Notes: a model not told the origin generated them from the letters alone. A stretch of 64,000 nt of DNA from Favolaschia claudopus (GCA_037176885.1 JAWWNJ010000008.1:930001-994000), one strand, 5' to 3'. Numbered from the stretch's first letter, positions 28,192-40,896 are shown. Translations and numbers: made by a program.

Positions 28192-29857
28192 GCGATTCCA
28201 GCCTAAAAGAGATTTGAACATAAGAGATGCTCAAGCAGAAAATTGGTTGCACATACCAGCATTGGAGAAAGCGGTGATTGGGGCAAACCCCTCAATCATT
28301 CGTATAACGTCCATTTGTGTGAACTTATGCGAGCAATGGGAGAGTTTCCCTCGTTTGCAAGCACGACAGTCCTTGTTGAATTTTGAACGATGGCACTTGC
28401 GATTGCGAAGGATGCAATTCCCGCATCCCGCCAATTGCTAGGAAAAGAGATAAGGGACATGGATGCGGAGGAAAAACAAGAAAAGGGGACGTACCAAGAC
28501 ATTGTTCCCATCTTTGAACAATGTGCGGAAGTCAGTCTCTAGTTTGGACAAAGCAACCGCGGCGAATTCTTGATCAAAGATGACGGGGTCGAAGTTGGGG
28601 ACGTAAGGGGCTTCCTTGTTCTTCTGGGACACCCCACGAGTCTTCTTGACGAGTTTGGGAACTTGGGAAACGTATCCGTCGTCCGACTCTTCAGATTTCG
28701 CTCTTCCTTTACCTTTCGCGGAAGCCTTTTCGGAGACCTTGCGACGTTTAGGTGGCGGGGAAACCTCAGGTTCACCCTCGTCGTCAGAACTGGACTCTTC
28801 GTCATCAGCTTCCTCGAGTTCCGCGCGACGGCGCTTCGAGAGACGAGCGGGCTTGGTTTCCGCGGAAGACTCGTCTGGGTCGAGACCAGTCGCAACGGCC
28901 TCGAGAGTGTTGTCAGGCTAATTAAGGATGGATAAGGAAATCTTCCAAAGAAGGAAGGTAATAATAACGTACTTTGATCTTGGTACGGGTGCTCCGACGA
29001 GTAGCGACGGAAGTACCTCGGCTACCGCGACCACGTGAGCGAGATGACGAACGGCCTCTGGACTATGAAAAAGTCTAAGTCAGTAACTGGCAAAAGTAAG
29101 GAAGAGAGAACGCTTACAGACGAAGCTGTTGGGGCAGCGGGAGGTTCGTCAACGTAAGAATCAGCGCCGCCTCCTCCACCTCACTCCCTCCGCCAGGAAA
29201 GCGACTCGTGAGCGGCTAGCTCAGGAACGCCTCGACTCAGGCCTCGGGTTGGGGAGGATCAACTTGAATGGGCGATGCAGGCCCTGGAGAACTCGCGCTA
29301 GGTGCTGGTCTGAGTTGATAATGTAAGCGGCGGCCATGACCAGCGCAGCAGTGGAAGCAGATGCGGGCGTAGGATCCACAAATGGATCTTCCGCGGAAGC
29401 GTTCCCCCTCGCCCGATGGACCGGATTCCGCGTTCCCAGTGGATGGAATAACGGTCTTCCCTGGAGAAATAATAAGCGGAGGTCCATCGGAACGATACCA
29501 GTTAGGAACTGGAGAGAAACGACTTATACCTTCTAAAATAGATGCTGCTGAAGCATCTGCGGGGGTGAGAAACGGATGGTGTAGATACCGCTGGGCTTCG
29601 GAGGAGAGCGCAGGGCCAGGCGTGCCAAAAGAGAGCCCGCTACCAGGTATCCCTGGGCCAGAAAGAGCACTGGGACCAGCGCGGGGAGTTTTCCGCGATT
29701 GCTGGCGTCGACGGCGCAACTCGAGGAGTTTGGAGACCAGAGCCGGTGGGGCTAGCAGGCGAATCAGGAGGGTTGTGGTGACGCCACGCGTCTACCACAG
29801 GGTCCTCCTGGCCGACTTGAGACCAGGGAAGAAACTGGCCTTGAGGAATGAACTCGG
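28192..29857 (-). pseudogene. Second half of accessory gene A2 (family 2), inverted
   Basis: A 1.67-kb island between the two family-1 copies. On the minus strand it opens with EFIPQGQFLPWSQVGQEDP, continues through proline/serine-rich coding with at least two frame breaks (near 29690 and 29400), then an RGRGSRG segment, an acidic and KR-rich region (PPKRRKVSEKASAKGKGRAK, a likely nuclear signal) and FDQEFAAVALSKLE. A six-cysteine exon at 28437-28257 (CGNCILRNRKC, then CRACKRGKLSHC, spacing 2-6-8-2-7) follows, and the gene is cut at 28192 after GWNR. That exon is 181 nt with a phase-0 intron before and a phase-1 intron after, exactly as in gene A. TTCCGCGGAA-type words occur at 28714, 28857, 29388 and 29689. 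Confidence 0.65.
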
Positions 29858-31674
29858 TGAAACGGTGCGTGTAGGTGTAGGCGTGAAATATACCGAAATA
29901 TAAAATCACAAATCTAATCCAATACGACGTGTGTGTGTGTGTGTGTTCGGGGTGGCGGGAGCACGTATCGTCCCTCAGAATACTTGTGCAAGCTTCAATC
30001 AATCAAGGTCCGCTACGTTTGAGCGGGACGAACCTACTAGATTGTCTAGCGAGAACGTAGCGGGCAAAACGATTCGCAGCGGGAGAAGCGAAGAGTCACT
30101 CTTTCTGAGACTTCGAAATGAGAAATTCTGAGTCTAGCGGGGAGGGTCTCCGTGCCAATAGAAAAGCGTCGCCCGGTAGTGGATCGTCAAACCGGCAAGA
30201 AGCTTTCTGGATGACAACCGGCGGGCAGAAGGCGCGGCTCAGCGGGACGGGGTTCTTATACGACCGGCGCGGCTCTGGCGAGAAGCGGGGCTCTTATGTC
30301 GATGGCGCGGACACTAACAGTGACCCGGGCAGTTACACCACTACGCGGCGGCGAGCTCGAACGCGGGGTCTTGGTTATACCGCGGAACGGCTGGCACACG
30401 GGGCGTCGACGGCGCGGAATCAAGCTCGAACGGGGGTCTTGGTTATACCGCGGAACAGCAAGAAACGGGGCTTCGTATTTCAGGAGGGCTCGGGCTCAAA
30501 GGCTGGCGGGGCTCTCAAAGTTCTGGCGGCTCGGTATGCCACAAGTCTTTCCGTATCACTCGAGTCTCTCTCAGATATCAAGTCTAGTCCTCTTTCAAAG
30601 TTCAATTCAAATTCTAGAGTCCGCTACAAACTGCCCTTGTCCTACGGGTAGGTAATTGACTGAGTAACAAAAAGTACACCGGGAGATTAAATACATGCAG
30701 CGGGAGCAGAAACAACCAAATAAAATCATGATGAGAGAGTGTCCAAGCTTGATGCCGCGCCCGCTGGGAACCAATGGTATATTCAGGATTGCCAGTCGTG
30801 AGTGAAAAGACTGCCTCCCGGAGAAAGTCCATGCGGACGGGGTGGGTATTGCGCCTTATTGCAGTGCAATGGCGTGCTGGTTGCCATGTCCCCGGGAGGG
30901 GACACGAAATTCCTCCTTCATAATATGGTCCTGCCGCTGGTCGAGTTGAAGTCGAAAAGGCTTCCCGCTGAGTAGTCAGTCAACGGCTCGATAGCGGTCA
31001 AGTTCGTCTCGTCTCCTATCTTCAGAACAGTCTAAGTTCCAGGGGAAATAGGGAGAGCCGAGTCGCGTTAGCGGCTCGCCACTCGCCGTTCGGGTTGTCC
31101 GCAATCAGCGGGAAATGCCCCGGCAACTCGCCATGTCCTTCTCATCATTCTGACAGAGCCGTCGGCTGGATAGCCGCTGGCGCCGCGGTGCTCCCGCTGG
31201 CAGTCGGTTAAGTCCCGGCTGTCCGTAATCGGCCGGCGTGCTCGGGTAGAGCCTGCCGGTGATCCTGTTCGTCGGTAGAATGGTGGCCGTCCTGAGTTCG
31301 AAGTTGAACTCAGTATGGTCCCCCGCTAGATCTTCTTCATGTTGGTCGGCGGGTGAGCGCCTAACCTCAGGGAGGTTGGTAGTTCCTCTTAGTCGCCTCC
31401 AGCACCTCGAGATAGTAGTTTCCCACTAAGTCTCTTGGCCCGGCAGTTTAGAAATAGTCAGCGGCAGAGTCTCGCACCCATGTTTAGGGAAACGTCGCTA
31501 AGCCACCGCTACCCGTTAGTGTCCCGCCAGCTTGTCGGCTATCCACAGCAATAAGATACTGCCCGCGAGGACGGGCATATCTTCTATTATCCTAGCCTCA
31601 CTTCTCCCGCTGATAGGTCTCGAAAATCGATAAATTCCGGGCATTTCATGCCTAGCCGCTGAGCGGCCCTATCA
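29858..31674 (-). repeat. 3' LTR of copy 2 (LTR3)
   Basis: 1817 bp; on the plus strand it begins TGAAACGG and ends CCCTATCA. It is close to LTR1 and LTR2, with several extra single bases, for example CCTACGGGTAG near 30641. Confidence 0.92.
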
Positions 31675-31686
31675 TCTCCCCCTTTC
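31675..31686 (-). other. Polypurine tract of copy 2
   Basis: TCTCCCCCTTTC on the plus strand, the reverse complement of the copy-1 tract, directly next to LTR3. Confidence 0.75.
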
Positions 31687-32366
31687 TAGATTTCAACTCT
31701 CCCGAGTTGACGACTTGTGATCGCCCGCTAGAGGTCTTATCTATCTTCCGGGGAAGGGGACTTCAAGACAAACTTCTGTCTTGGAATGATTTTAGACAAC
31801 GAGCGGGCCGCCAGTGAGGCCCGGTTCCCGCTCGTCCCCTTTGGTATTTCATGAGAAAAACCTTAACGAAGGGACTCGTGGCGACCTAATTTTAGATCCC
31901 ACTCTACCTCCGTTGACAGTTTCTGGACTCAACTCCTCGCCGCGGCCGGCGATCGCCGTCACTTTCATTATGAGGCGTCATTCCTGCCTTTTTCGGAAGT
32001 ACAATCAAATTAGAGAAGCGCTCGAATCAAACTCTAACCCTGCGCTCTCTAAAGCCGTCCTATTCATCCGCAGTTTGGAATGTTTGGGATCAAAGAAGCC
32101 GCGGGGACCCCCCGCTTCTTCATTCAAATGTTTTTCTCGGAAATTTTCTCGAGAATCCCATCAAACATTCAAACTCCGACTCCTCAGGGTATAAGAGTCG
32201 AGAGGTTTCTGGGTGGATTCCCCACCGATTCCCCGATTGGGTACCCCCTTGCCCTCTCTTCCCCTCATTTAATCTTTCTATCTTTCGCCCGCCAACCGGT
32301 TTCTGGCGCTTTGCACCGGGGAGCTCTTTCTTATTTGCTCATTCTTTGACGCTACAACCCCGCGGC

Positions 32367-35300
32367 ATGCCTCCCAAACCCAGCGGCAGCTCTGCCTCTC
32401 GTCCAGAGTCTCGTTCTTCCCAGCGCGCCCCGGCAGCTTTCTTCTCCCCCGCCGGTTCGTCGCAAACCGCTTTCTGGTCCTGGTCAGCCGCCCGCCGCAT
32501 CGTCTTCGAAACCGGCCAAGCTTCCTCCACCGCCGCTGGAGCCTTCTAGTGTCGACTGGTTCGCCGTATGGCGCGACAAGCCGGAGGAATGGAAGACTCT
32601 GCAAGAACTGCTCGTCCCGTCGAAGCTCGCGAACTACTCCTCAGGCGGGAATCGGCAAGATGCTGCGCGCCATCCAAGAGCCGCTGGTGAGTTTCCACCG
32701 TTCAGCTATTCTTTCAGTTTGTAATTTCTTTCTAGAGAGAGCACCGGGCGATTTTGGGGGTTGCGCAAAAAGGCCTCGAGCCGCCCCCGATGGCCCTCGC
32801 CATCAGCGTCCACCTCCAAAAGGCTATCCAGTCGTACGACCCGGACGAACACCTGCCCGACGTTCAGGCCCTCCGCTACCGCAAGACTGAGCTCAAGCAA
32901 AAGAAGGTGCGTCCCGCTAGTGCGGCCTCTTGGTCTAGCTCCCGCTGAACACTCATTCAGCTATTCTTGCCCCCGGTCCCGTCTAAGACCATGGAGGCCT
33001 TTCCCATACCGCCGCCGCCCACGACTCAGTTCTTCGTCGACCGAAAGACCAAAGCCGCCCAGGTGGGTTTTGTTAACATTTTTCTCTCCCGGGCCACTCT
33101 GACTAGACGCTCTTTTAGTCTGCGTCTTCATCTGGCAAAGTTAGCGGCAAGGCCGCGACGGCCCCCAGCGACTCTGGAAAAGTCAGCGGCAAAGCCGCCA
33201 CCTCCGCGGCCCGCTGAGTCGGGAAAAGTCAGCGGAAAGGCCGCCGCTAAGGTGGGTGGCCATTGCCGCCGACTTATTTTCCTTTCTGATTCTTTCCTAT
33301 AGGGAGAGGAGACGCCCCGCCCCAAGAAGCTCCCGGACTTCAAAAAGACGGTAAGCCTTTCTTTTTCCAAGTTCATTCTTCCGGCTGATCGATCTTACTC
33401 AGACCACCGCCTCCACCCACCGACAAGCCAAAACCCGAGCGGGTCAAGGTAGTCACCAAGACCATCAAGGTCCCCGCCGACACCCCAGCCGCCAGCGGCA
33501 GCGGCACCAAGCGCAAGGCCTCGGGCGGCGCCGAGTCGTCTCCCTCAAAGAAGGTGAAGGAGGATAAAGCGGCCAAGAGCAAAGCGGCCAAGGCCCCGTC
33601 TCGTAGTCAGGTAGTTGTGGCCCGTTGCTGTCCCCAATGTAAGGCCGACATAGAATTAACAATAAACTTCTCGTAGTCCGTCATCAGTGTCCAAAGCTCC
33701 GGCGACGAGCGCGTTCCCGTCCCCGACTTCGAAATTCGTGAGTCGAAGCCCGCCTCCCGCTTTAGAAATTCTTATGCTGAAATCTTTCTTAGTGATAGAG
33801 ACCAAGCCGCCCGCTGCTCGACAAGAGCAAGAAGACCAAGCCCGCCACCGTCGACACGGTGCCTTCCCTCAAAGGGTTGGGCACCCGCGCCGCCCAAATC
33901 GCGGCTCTGGACGGCGTTGGCATCAAGCCAGCTAAGCCGGTGAGTCATTGCTAGCGGGAAAATTCGTCCCCTAACATTTTCGTTCCAGCTCCCCGAGCAG
34001 CCCATCAGGTCAATGGAGCCGACCAAGAAGAAGAACAAGCCCCGCCCCGAGGGCGAGTTCAAGGTGCCGAACAAGGATGTCGTGAACAAGCTGTTCACCA
34101 ACTATCCTCAAGCCGCTCGCCCGCCAGGACCCTCCCGTACCGACGCCGAGAGGGAGCAGTTCGCTTTGGCCGCCCCAAGCCTCATTTGCAACCTCGAGCT
34201 GAACGTCGCCAATGTAAGGCGGCTTCTTTCTCTTCTCATTATCTTTCTCAACTTTTTCTATCAGAACGGCCCCCCGCTGCTTGCGGTGCATCGCTTGCGG
34301 TAGCAAGTGCGAGTCTACCGGCGTCCCCGGCGAGTGCACGGCTTGCGCCAGCCGCAAGTCCACCAAGGACTGTACTTTCCTTCTCGACGGCGAAAAGCTC
34401 AGCTCCATGGGCTCCGGGTTGAAGCAGTGGGTCTCGATGACCCGGCCTGGTAAGTCAACCACTACTTTCCTGTTTAGGCCCGCTGACCATTTCAACAGAG
34501 TGGTTCGACTTGAACGCAGATGTCAACGCCGCCGCCGCCACCTGCTTCGCTATGCAAGAAGCCTTCGAAAAGGCGCGCTGGAATCTAAACCAGAAGTCCT
34601 TCAAGATGCTTCTCTCGGTCTTGGTCACCCGCCGGGAGATCCAGCGGGAGGACTTCATCAAACGCTTCGCCGGCGAGACCCCCGAGGAGCAGGAGAAGAA
34701 TATGGACCAGGTCTTGCGCATCGCTATGACCCAGGGGCTGACCGCTACGTCGACAATCAGGTCAAACCGCTGCTGGCAATATTACCCTGCCGAGGTCATC
34801 GACGAAGTCCCCATCCCCGGCTTCACGGACGCCTACGCCTTCTACGAAGCCAAGGACCGCCAGGATCAAAACGTCCCGCTCGCCTTCTACCTTATCCCGG
34901 CCGAGCCTGAGCTTTCAACGCCGACACAGTGGGTCGAAGTGCAAGTAAGTTTCTTCCTTTACATTATTTTCTTTCTGGGCCGCTGACCCTCCTTATTCCA
35001 TAGCCGGAGGACTGCGTAGACCTCTTCCACGACTTGAAGGGAGAGGACGCCGCCGAAGAAATCCCTGACGGCTCGAAGGTCCGTCAACGCCTTTTCACGG
35101 ACGGCAAGGGCCCGGTCAATCTCGACCCGAACGACGAGGACGGCAACGCCTTGCCCTACAGTTGGGAGCACAAGAGCGTCCCGGTTTCTTCAAGATGCTG
35201 TACCGCAAGGGTACTTTCTTCGAGATCCCCGACCCGCCGCCACCAGAGCCGAAGCGCAAAGGCAAGTCCAGCGGGAAGGTGAAATCATCTTCCGTGGTTC

Positions 35301-35837
35301 ACGACGACGCCGATGACGAGTTCAAACCCGACCCGACTTCTCAAGAGGAAGACATGGGCGAGGCCCCCGGACGACCGTTACGTCAAATTTTTTATTTCTT
35401 CTTTCTAAATTTCTTGCTAAAGTCAGTCTTCCCCGCTAGCCATGGACATCTCACGCCCGCCGACTCCTGAAAAACGCCCGAAGGGCAAGCAGCGGGCAGT
35501 CGACCCGCCCATCCCTTCGTCTAGCGACGAAGAGGAAGGAGAGTCCGGCGAGGTGGGTGCACCCGCTTTCGACGACTTCTTAGCTGAGTCGTTTGCACAG
35601 GACGAGTCCAGCGGCGAGGAGTCCAGCGAGGCCGAGGTACGCGGAAGCGTCCAGGGTGAAGCCGACGAGGAGGACGACAGCGATCTCGAGGAAGTCCAAA
35701 TCCCCGGGACTGCCGATTTCGCAGCCAGCGGCGAGGAGGACCTTGGGCCAGAAGACGATGCAGTGGGCGAGGAAGATGTGGATGTCCATCTTCCCGATCA
35801 TCCTGCTCCTTCGGGCGACGACGCGGTCGAGGGCTGA
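32367..35837 (+). pseudogene. Gene A of copy 2, frameshifted
   Basis: Matches gene A of copy 1 exon by exon, including the cysteine exon (from about 34266) and the acidic last exon (35442-35837), which remains open. Frames break in several exons. Examples are an extra T in exon 1 (CAGCTTTCTTC), an extra C in the GKVSGKAA repeat exon (CGGCCCGCTGAG), two extra bases in exon 9 (CTCGCCCGCCAGGACCC), and extra C in the cysteine exon (GGCCCCCCGCTGC). As assembled it cannot make the full protein. Consensus error in a repeat copy is a real alternative to decay. Confidence 0.75.
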
Positions 35838-36645
35838 GCGGGTAAGCACACTCCCCCTTTCTTGAGTCTTATCTCCCGCTGACCGTCTTTTATAGCCTTT
35901 CCTCGTGGGTGGGGTGGGCGGCAAGTAAGCAATTCGCCAACCTCCCGCTGCTTTTGACTTCACGCTGACTTCTTTCTCAGAAATAATTTCTGTATTCAAT
36001 AATCGCGGGGGCCGAGCGGCCCCCAAATCATCAAAAGCTACGGGCACGGGTCCCATAACCCCGCTTCTTGCGAAGAGTGTGGCCTGGTAGAATTCTACCC
36101 GCCAGTACTCAACAAAATAAAAATATTTTAGATTCAAATCAAGTACCCCGCGTAGAGTAGCATCGTGTACCGGCCAAAGAGCCGATGAAATGTAAAAATA
36201 AAAAGCTTTTACGATGCACTCTTTCTTTGTGTGAAATCCTTAAGTCCTGTTTGAGTTCCAAAGTCAGAATCCCCGGCTAGAGCCTCTAAGTGATTTATAA
36301 GAGTCTGAAGCGAAAGATTCTGGCTGAGTGCTGCGCCCGTCGGCTGAGTACGACTTAGAGAGCGAGCTGAACATTGAACTTCTCGAGTTTTCAACATGCC
36401 GAGCGGCAACGGCGCTTATCACCGGGGTCATCAGATACCGGGGATTGCCCGTGGTACTTCATCTGGCTTGTCAGCGGCTGTCCTCGGACTCCACCGGGTG
36501 ACTAGTCCCCTCATTTCTCCCGCTGGTCTCGTAAGAGTGATAACGTAGAGTAGGACTGGCCCGGCGGCCCGAGCTGCCCGCTACCATACTTGTATAGTCG
36601 ATAGGGGTAGATAGCCAATCAAACCACCTTTTTCTTTCAATCGTC

Positions 36646-37392
36646 ATGCCTCAGTCCATTGGTGAAGTCTTAATCGACTACCATTTCTTCCCGGTGGTCA
36701 GTCAAGACTTTGTGCGCAAGATCTATACTGTGGTAGGCTGCCCCCAACACATTTCTGCGCCAAGTCCAACCAGCCGCTAGCCGAATCTCGTCTGCACGCC
36801 TTGTAGTGACGCCGGCGAAGACTGTGAATTTCTTCACTGGGGCTCAAAGTGCACTCGGTGCCGGGAGGCGAAGGTCCCCAAATGCTTGTTCGCCGGGGTG
36901 GGATTGGTTCAAATATACCTATCCGTCTTCAACCTTTCCGACACTTTTCATCTATCGCAGCGGTAAGTCCTGCCGCTCCTCGAATTCTCATCTTTCCTTA
37001 TTCTATTCAGGCGGCACTTTGTACGACCTTGCATTCCTCGAACTCTGGTACCACTTGCGCCTCGGCGGCTTAAGCCCCCGATATGTTTATAGGCTCGGTG
37101 GACGGTGAGCCCGCTGACTTCTTGCGTCGGCGGGAGGAATTTGCTGGCGACCTTCGTGACTGGGACATTGCTCACGACCTAAACCACGCCGCTCACTCCA
37201 GTCGGCGGCTGTATTTCTACAACATCCTATCTCGAGTTTTACGCGAGTGGCGTACCCAGGACCGCTCGATTCATGCCCAGTGCGACGTCGACGCAGCTAT
37301 CTCGCTCCATGATATCAGGCGACGGGACTCTAACGTTCCGACCGTCGTGCCCTTGGCCCAAGGCACGCGCCCGCCAGACCTTCGAGCGGTAA
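36646..37392 (+). pseudogene. Gene B of copy 2, frameshifted
   Basis: Colinear with gene B of copy 1. One extra G near 36901 (CGGGGTGGGATTGG) breaks the frame after the cysteine cluster, and an extra C near 37371 alters the C-terminus. The cluster itself (CTPC to KVPKC) is still readable. Confidence 0.7.
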
Positions 37393-37564
37393 CCCAGGCT
37401 AGTAGCTTTTCCCCGTTAGGGTCAAATAAATCTCTTTGCCCGGTCGCAAGCCGTTATCGTGATGTCTGATTCCACCTGAGCTTTTGGTCCGACAGCCGGT
37501 GGTACTCACCCGTCGGCTATAGGTTTTACTTATAGCGGCCGGTGCCCAGTGAGTCCTTCGAGCG

Positions 37565-38238
37565 ATGCCCGCCTTCTCTTTGGCAGCGACTTTTTACTCA
37601 GAACGCTTTAGGAGCTTCACCGGTCCCTCAGAGTACCAGCTCGTACTTCAAGCTCAGTTTGTGGGTCTTTCGTTCTTTCTCAGTGCTCTCCCGCTGACAG
37701 GTGCCTCTTCTTAGCCGGAGTACGAATGCCAGTGCTGCCTCAAGAACTACCGCCATTGCATCTGGATTCAGTGGGGTGAAGCCTGCCTCAGCTGCATGTT
37801 CATAGGCCGCCGCCGCCTTGTGCTGCTACACTAAGAAGTCCGTCTGGCAGGCCGAGAACAGCCGTCGTCGCGACACTCTCCTAGCCTCTCGGCCAGGTAA
37901 GTCTGCTTTCTATCTTTATACCGCTCGGCGGGGGTCTTAGTGAATTTTAGCTCCCTCCGCCGGACGGATCGCTCAGTTTGACTGGTACGCCCCGGGCTGC
38001 CGGCGCCCGACTCGACGAGAAGAGGTACATCGACGTGCGTACTTGCACCATCCTCGCCGCCAGATCCATGCTCGGCACCCTTGGGTTTGGCCAGCTACGC
38101 TTCTTGTACGGACTGTGGTTTGACGCGAAGGGGGCGGGTGTACGAAAGGAAATTGTAGATCTCCTCCGGGATAGGTTAGACGCTGTAGCCCTCCAGTCCG
38201 GCGCAAGGCTCCCGCCCGTCATGTTCATCGGGCCGTAA
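37565..38238 (+). pseudogene. Gene C of copy 2, frameshifted
   Basis: Colinear with gene C of copy 1. An inserted base turns GGCCGCGCCGCC into GGCCGCCGCCGCC near 37805, so the frame stops shortly after the fifth cluster cysteine. An extra C near 37990 also disturbs exon 3. Confidence 0.7.
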
Positions 38239-38522
38239 GCGTAGTAGGAAATATATTCCCACTGTCAAACGAACTTGCATCTTTAAAACTCTGTTTCAAG
38301 CTGCCCGATTAGGAAGGCTTCTTAGAAACCAAAGCTTCCTCGTGTTTTTGCCCAGCGGGAGCTCAGCACCTCGTTGGATATTCCACATGTATTGCGGATC
38401 TTCCGGGAGCGTCGGGGTGCAATGAGCCCCGCTGTCGATCTCTCTGTTTTTGGGTCTCCCGCCAGGTCTCAGAGAGATATTTAAGCTGGCGGGAAGGTCC
38501 CATTTGCTTCAGTCGTCTACTC

Positions 38523-39151
38523 ATGTCTTTGCTGGAACATCCACTCTTCCCGAATGACCCCGTCGGCCCGCTCAGGGAGTACTATGTACGTTCCTGAACA
38601 TTTTGCCTCGGGTAATTCCTCATCATTCGGCAGCCTGGCCGGGTTATGCTCTGCGTGCCTCAACGCCCGTTCTCATTGCGAGTTTACTGAGTGGGGAGCG
38701 CCGTGCACCCGCTGTTACTTGCTGAAGCACAACTGCTCGTACACCCAGACCGCTGAGCTGGCCGATGAAATTGCTGCCCGCCGGCACCGTTTCAAAGAGG
38801 GTCCCGATCGTAAGTGACGACTTCTTTCTTATCTGTTGCGCCACAACTGATTCCCCGCTCGCTTCTAGCGGCTACGAAGGAACAGCTAGCTGCTTGGGAC
38901 GTCCTTCATGAGGGGACCCTGGCGCAGTTCCCATTCTGGCAACAATACCATTCTGTAATCGTCGGGCGGAACGTCGCAGAGGCAGCCCAACGGCTGTCTT
39001 TTTACTTCGAGGCCCGCTTGGTTTTCCATCTTCTTCAGGAGGCCAAAACGGCTAACCTCCGGCTGCATATGTTGCTGTTATCCGCGAGCGGTTAGACGTT
39101 CTCGCCAATAATCTTTTCCTGGATCTTCCGGCTAGGATGCGGGCAGTGTAG
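38523..39151 (+). pseudogene. Gene D of copy 2, frameshifted
   Basis: Colinear with gene D of copy 1. An extra T (GGGTTATG, near 38644) lies just before the first cluster cysteine, and a base is missing near 39060 in exon 3. Confidence 0.7.
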
Positions 39152-39572
39152 ATACAGGCACATGTACTTTCGGATAGTTCGTTCCGATAACACACGCTCC
39201 CGCCCCATGTGAGGCCTTGGAAACATTTATTTCTTGGTAAAGATGTGCCCGCTGCCCTCAAATGACGTGCTAGGTGACCCACCTCTCCCCCTTTCAGAAA
39301 TCTCAACTGTCCCCAGTTGATCGATCAGAGGAAATTCAGGTTCCCCGGCAGCAAATTTTCGTGCCACGGAACGATCGGGTGCGTTTGAAATAATTTTTCT
39401 GCGCCACCGGCGGGTGCATCTACCATAAATGGTAATCCAAGTTCGGCCGTTGACCAAATTTCGTCCAAATTATCCTTACGGCGTTAATTACGGCCGCTCG
39501 AGTATAAGAAGCAGCGGGGCGGACAGGTATACCCCCAGCCTCGTCTACTGTCTTTACTCTGCTTCCTCCAAA

Positions 39573-40828
39573 ATGTCTCAAAACGATTACAACACCGTCA
39601 AAGCCGATTTCCTCAAGGCTATGGACGTTGCCGCCAACCTCGTCAAGTATTCGCCGCCCGAGTCTCGCAAAAACCAGCTCAAGGACGTCGCCGAGATCCT
39701 TGTAAGAGCCGCCGGCTACATTGACCAGTCTCGTTTTGTTAACATTATTCTTTCGTTCGTAGGCGCGCCTTCCCCCGCTCATGCCTTTCATTTTGGAAGA
39801 CAAGAGCGCGGTTCTTCGTGAGGCAATCTTCACCTCGCGTGAATATTACCACTCCTTGTACGACCCGGATGGTAAACGGGACGTGACCTTCCCCGCTGGG
39901 TACGATGCCCTGCGGCGGATCACCAAGGCCATTCACGAAGATCGTTCCAAGAAGGCGATCCGCCCGTCTCCACCGTTTCGTCTTCCAAGGGGACCCGCGG
40001 TCGGTTTCACTGACATGTTTATTGCCGTGCTCACCATTGACTCACAACCATCCCCCGCTAGAAGAGTACTCGCGGGCGGTCTCAGGGTGAACCCGAGTCT
40101 GAGGACGAGGACGAAGGCACCGTTCGTGCTCCATCGCCCGCTCTCACCACCATCGGTGCTGACGAGGTTCGTTCTTTCATTTAACAGCTGGCCTGTGTAG
40201 AGCTGACGATTGACACTCCTATCATCGCCGTTGGGTGTTTGTTCACCCAGATGCTCGTTGACGATGAGCATGTCCCCGCTCCCAAGGCTCCCCCTACCGG
40301 TCCCAAGGCTAAGTCAGCCATGGCGGGCAAGAAGGGTGCGCGCGCTGTAAGTTGCACGTTATTTCTGCTTTAGCTTCTGTCATTCATTTCAATCTTTCAG
40401 CATAGCCCGGCCCCCGCTAAGAAGGGCAAAGGCAACAAGCGCGCTCGCATCGACAACGTCGCGTTCCACGAGGACTCCTTCCTCACCAACGGTGAGTTTC
40501 CCGTCCATTGTCAGTGGTTTCCCGCTGAATGTTATTACAGCAACGGCTGAGTTTTACGCTTCGGCACCCGCTTCAGGTGCCGTTGTCGACGAGGCCGCTA
40601 GCGTCGTTGAGATGGGTACCGAGTTCATGAGCAACCACCTTGCCTTGCGCAAGCGGATGTATTTCATCATGGTCGAGCTGGCGGTCATTCATGAGAACCC
40701 TTCGTAGCTCTCTGGCCAGGCGCGAGCAGCTCCTCGACGAAGGAGAGAAGATCTCGGCTCGCCTTCGCGACTTCCCCGAGTCCTCCTCTGCCGGCGCAAC
40801 CTGTTCGCAGCGCACTGGCGGGAGATGA
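39573..40828 (+). pseudogene. Gene E of copy 2, 3' end deleted
   Basis: Starts like gene E (MSQNDYNTVKADF). About 142 bp present in copy 1 (17147-17288) are missing at the junction near 40797. The copy-1 stop is therefore lost and the frame now runs into former intergenic sequence, ending CSQRTGGR. A two-base CG microhomology flanks the deletion. Smaller indels lie in exon 2. Confidence 0.7.
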
Positions 40829-40896
40829 AGGAAATTCAATTACTTAAAGACTTCGAATCTCGTTTCAGATTGTAACGTAGATATCGTAGCAGTAAT

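Noticed and set aside
7798..28196. Target-site duplication of copy 1 in the orientation given
   Set aside because: GCCGA before LTR1 and GCGAT after LTR2 do not match; the duplication appears only with the island flipped.
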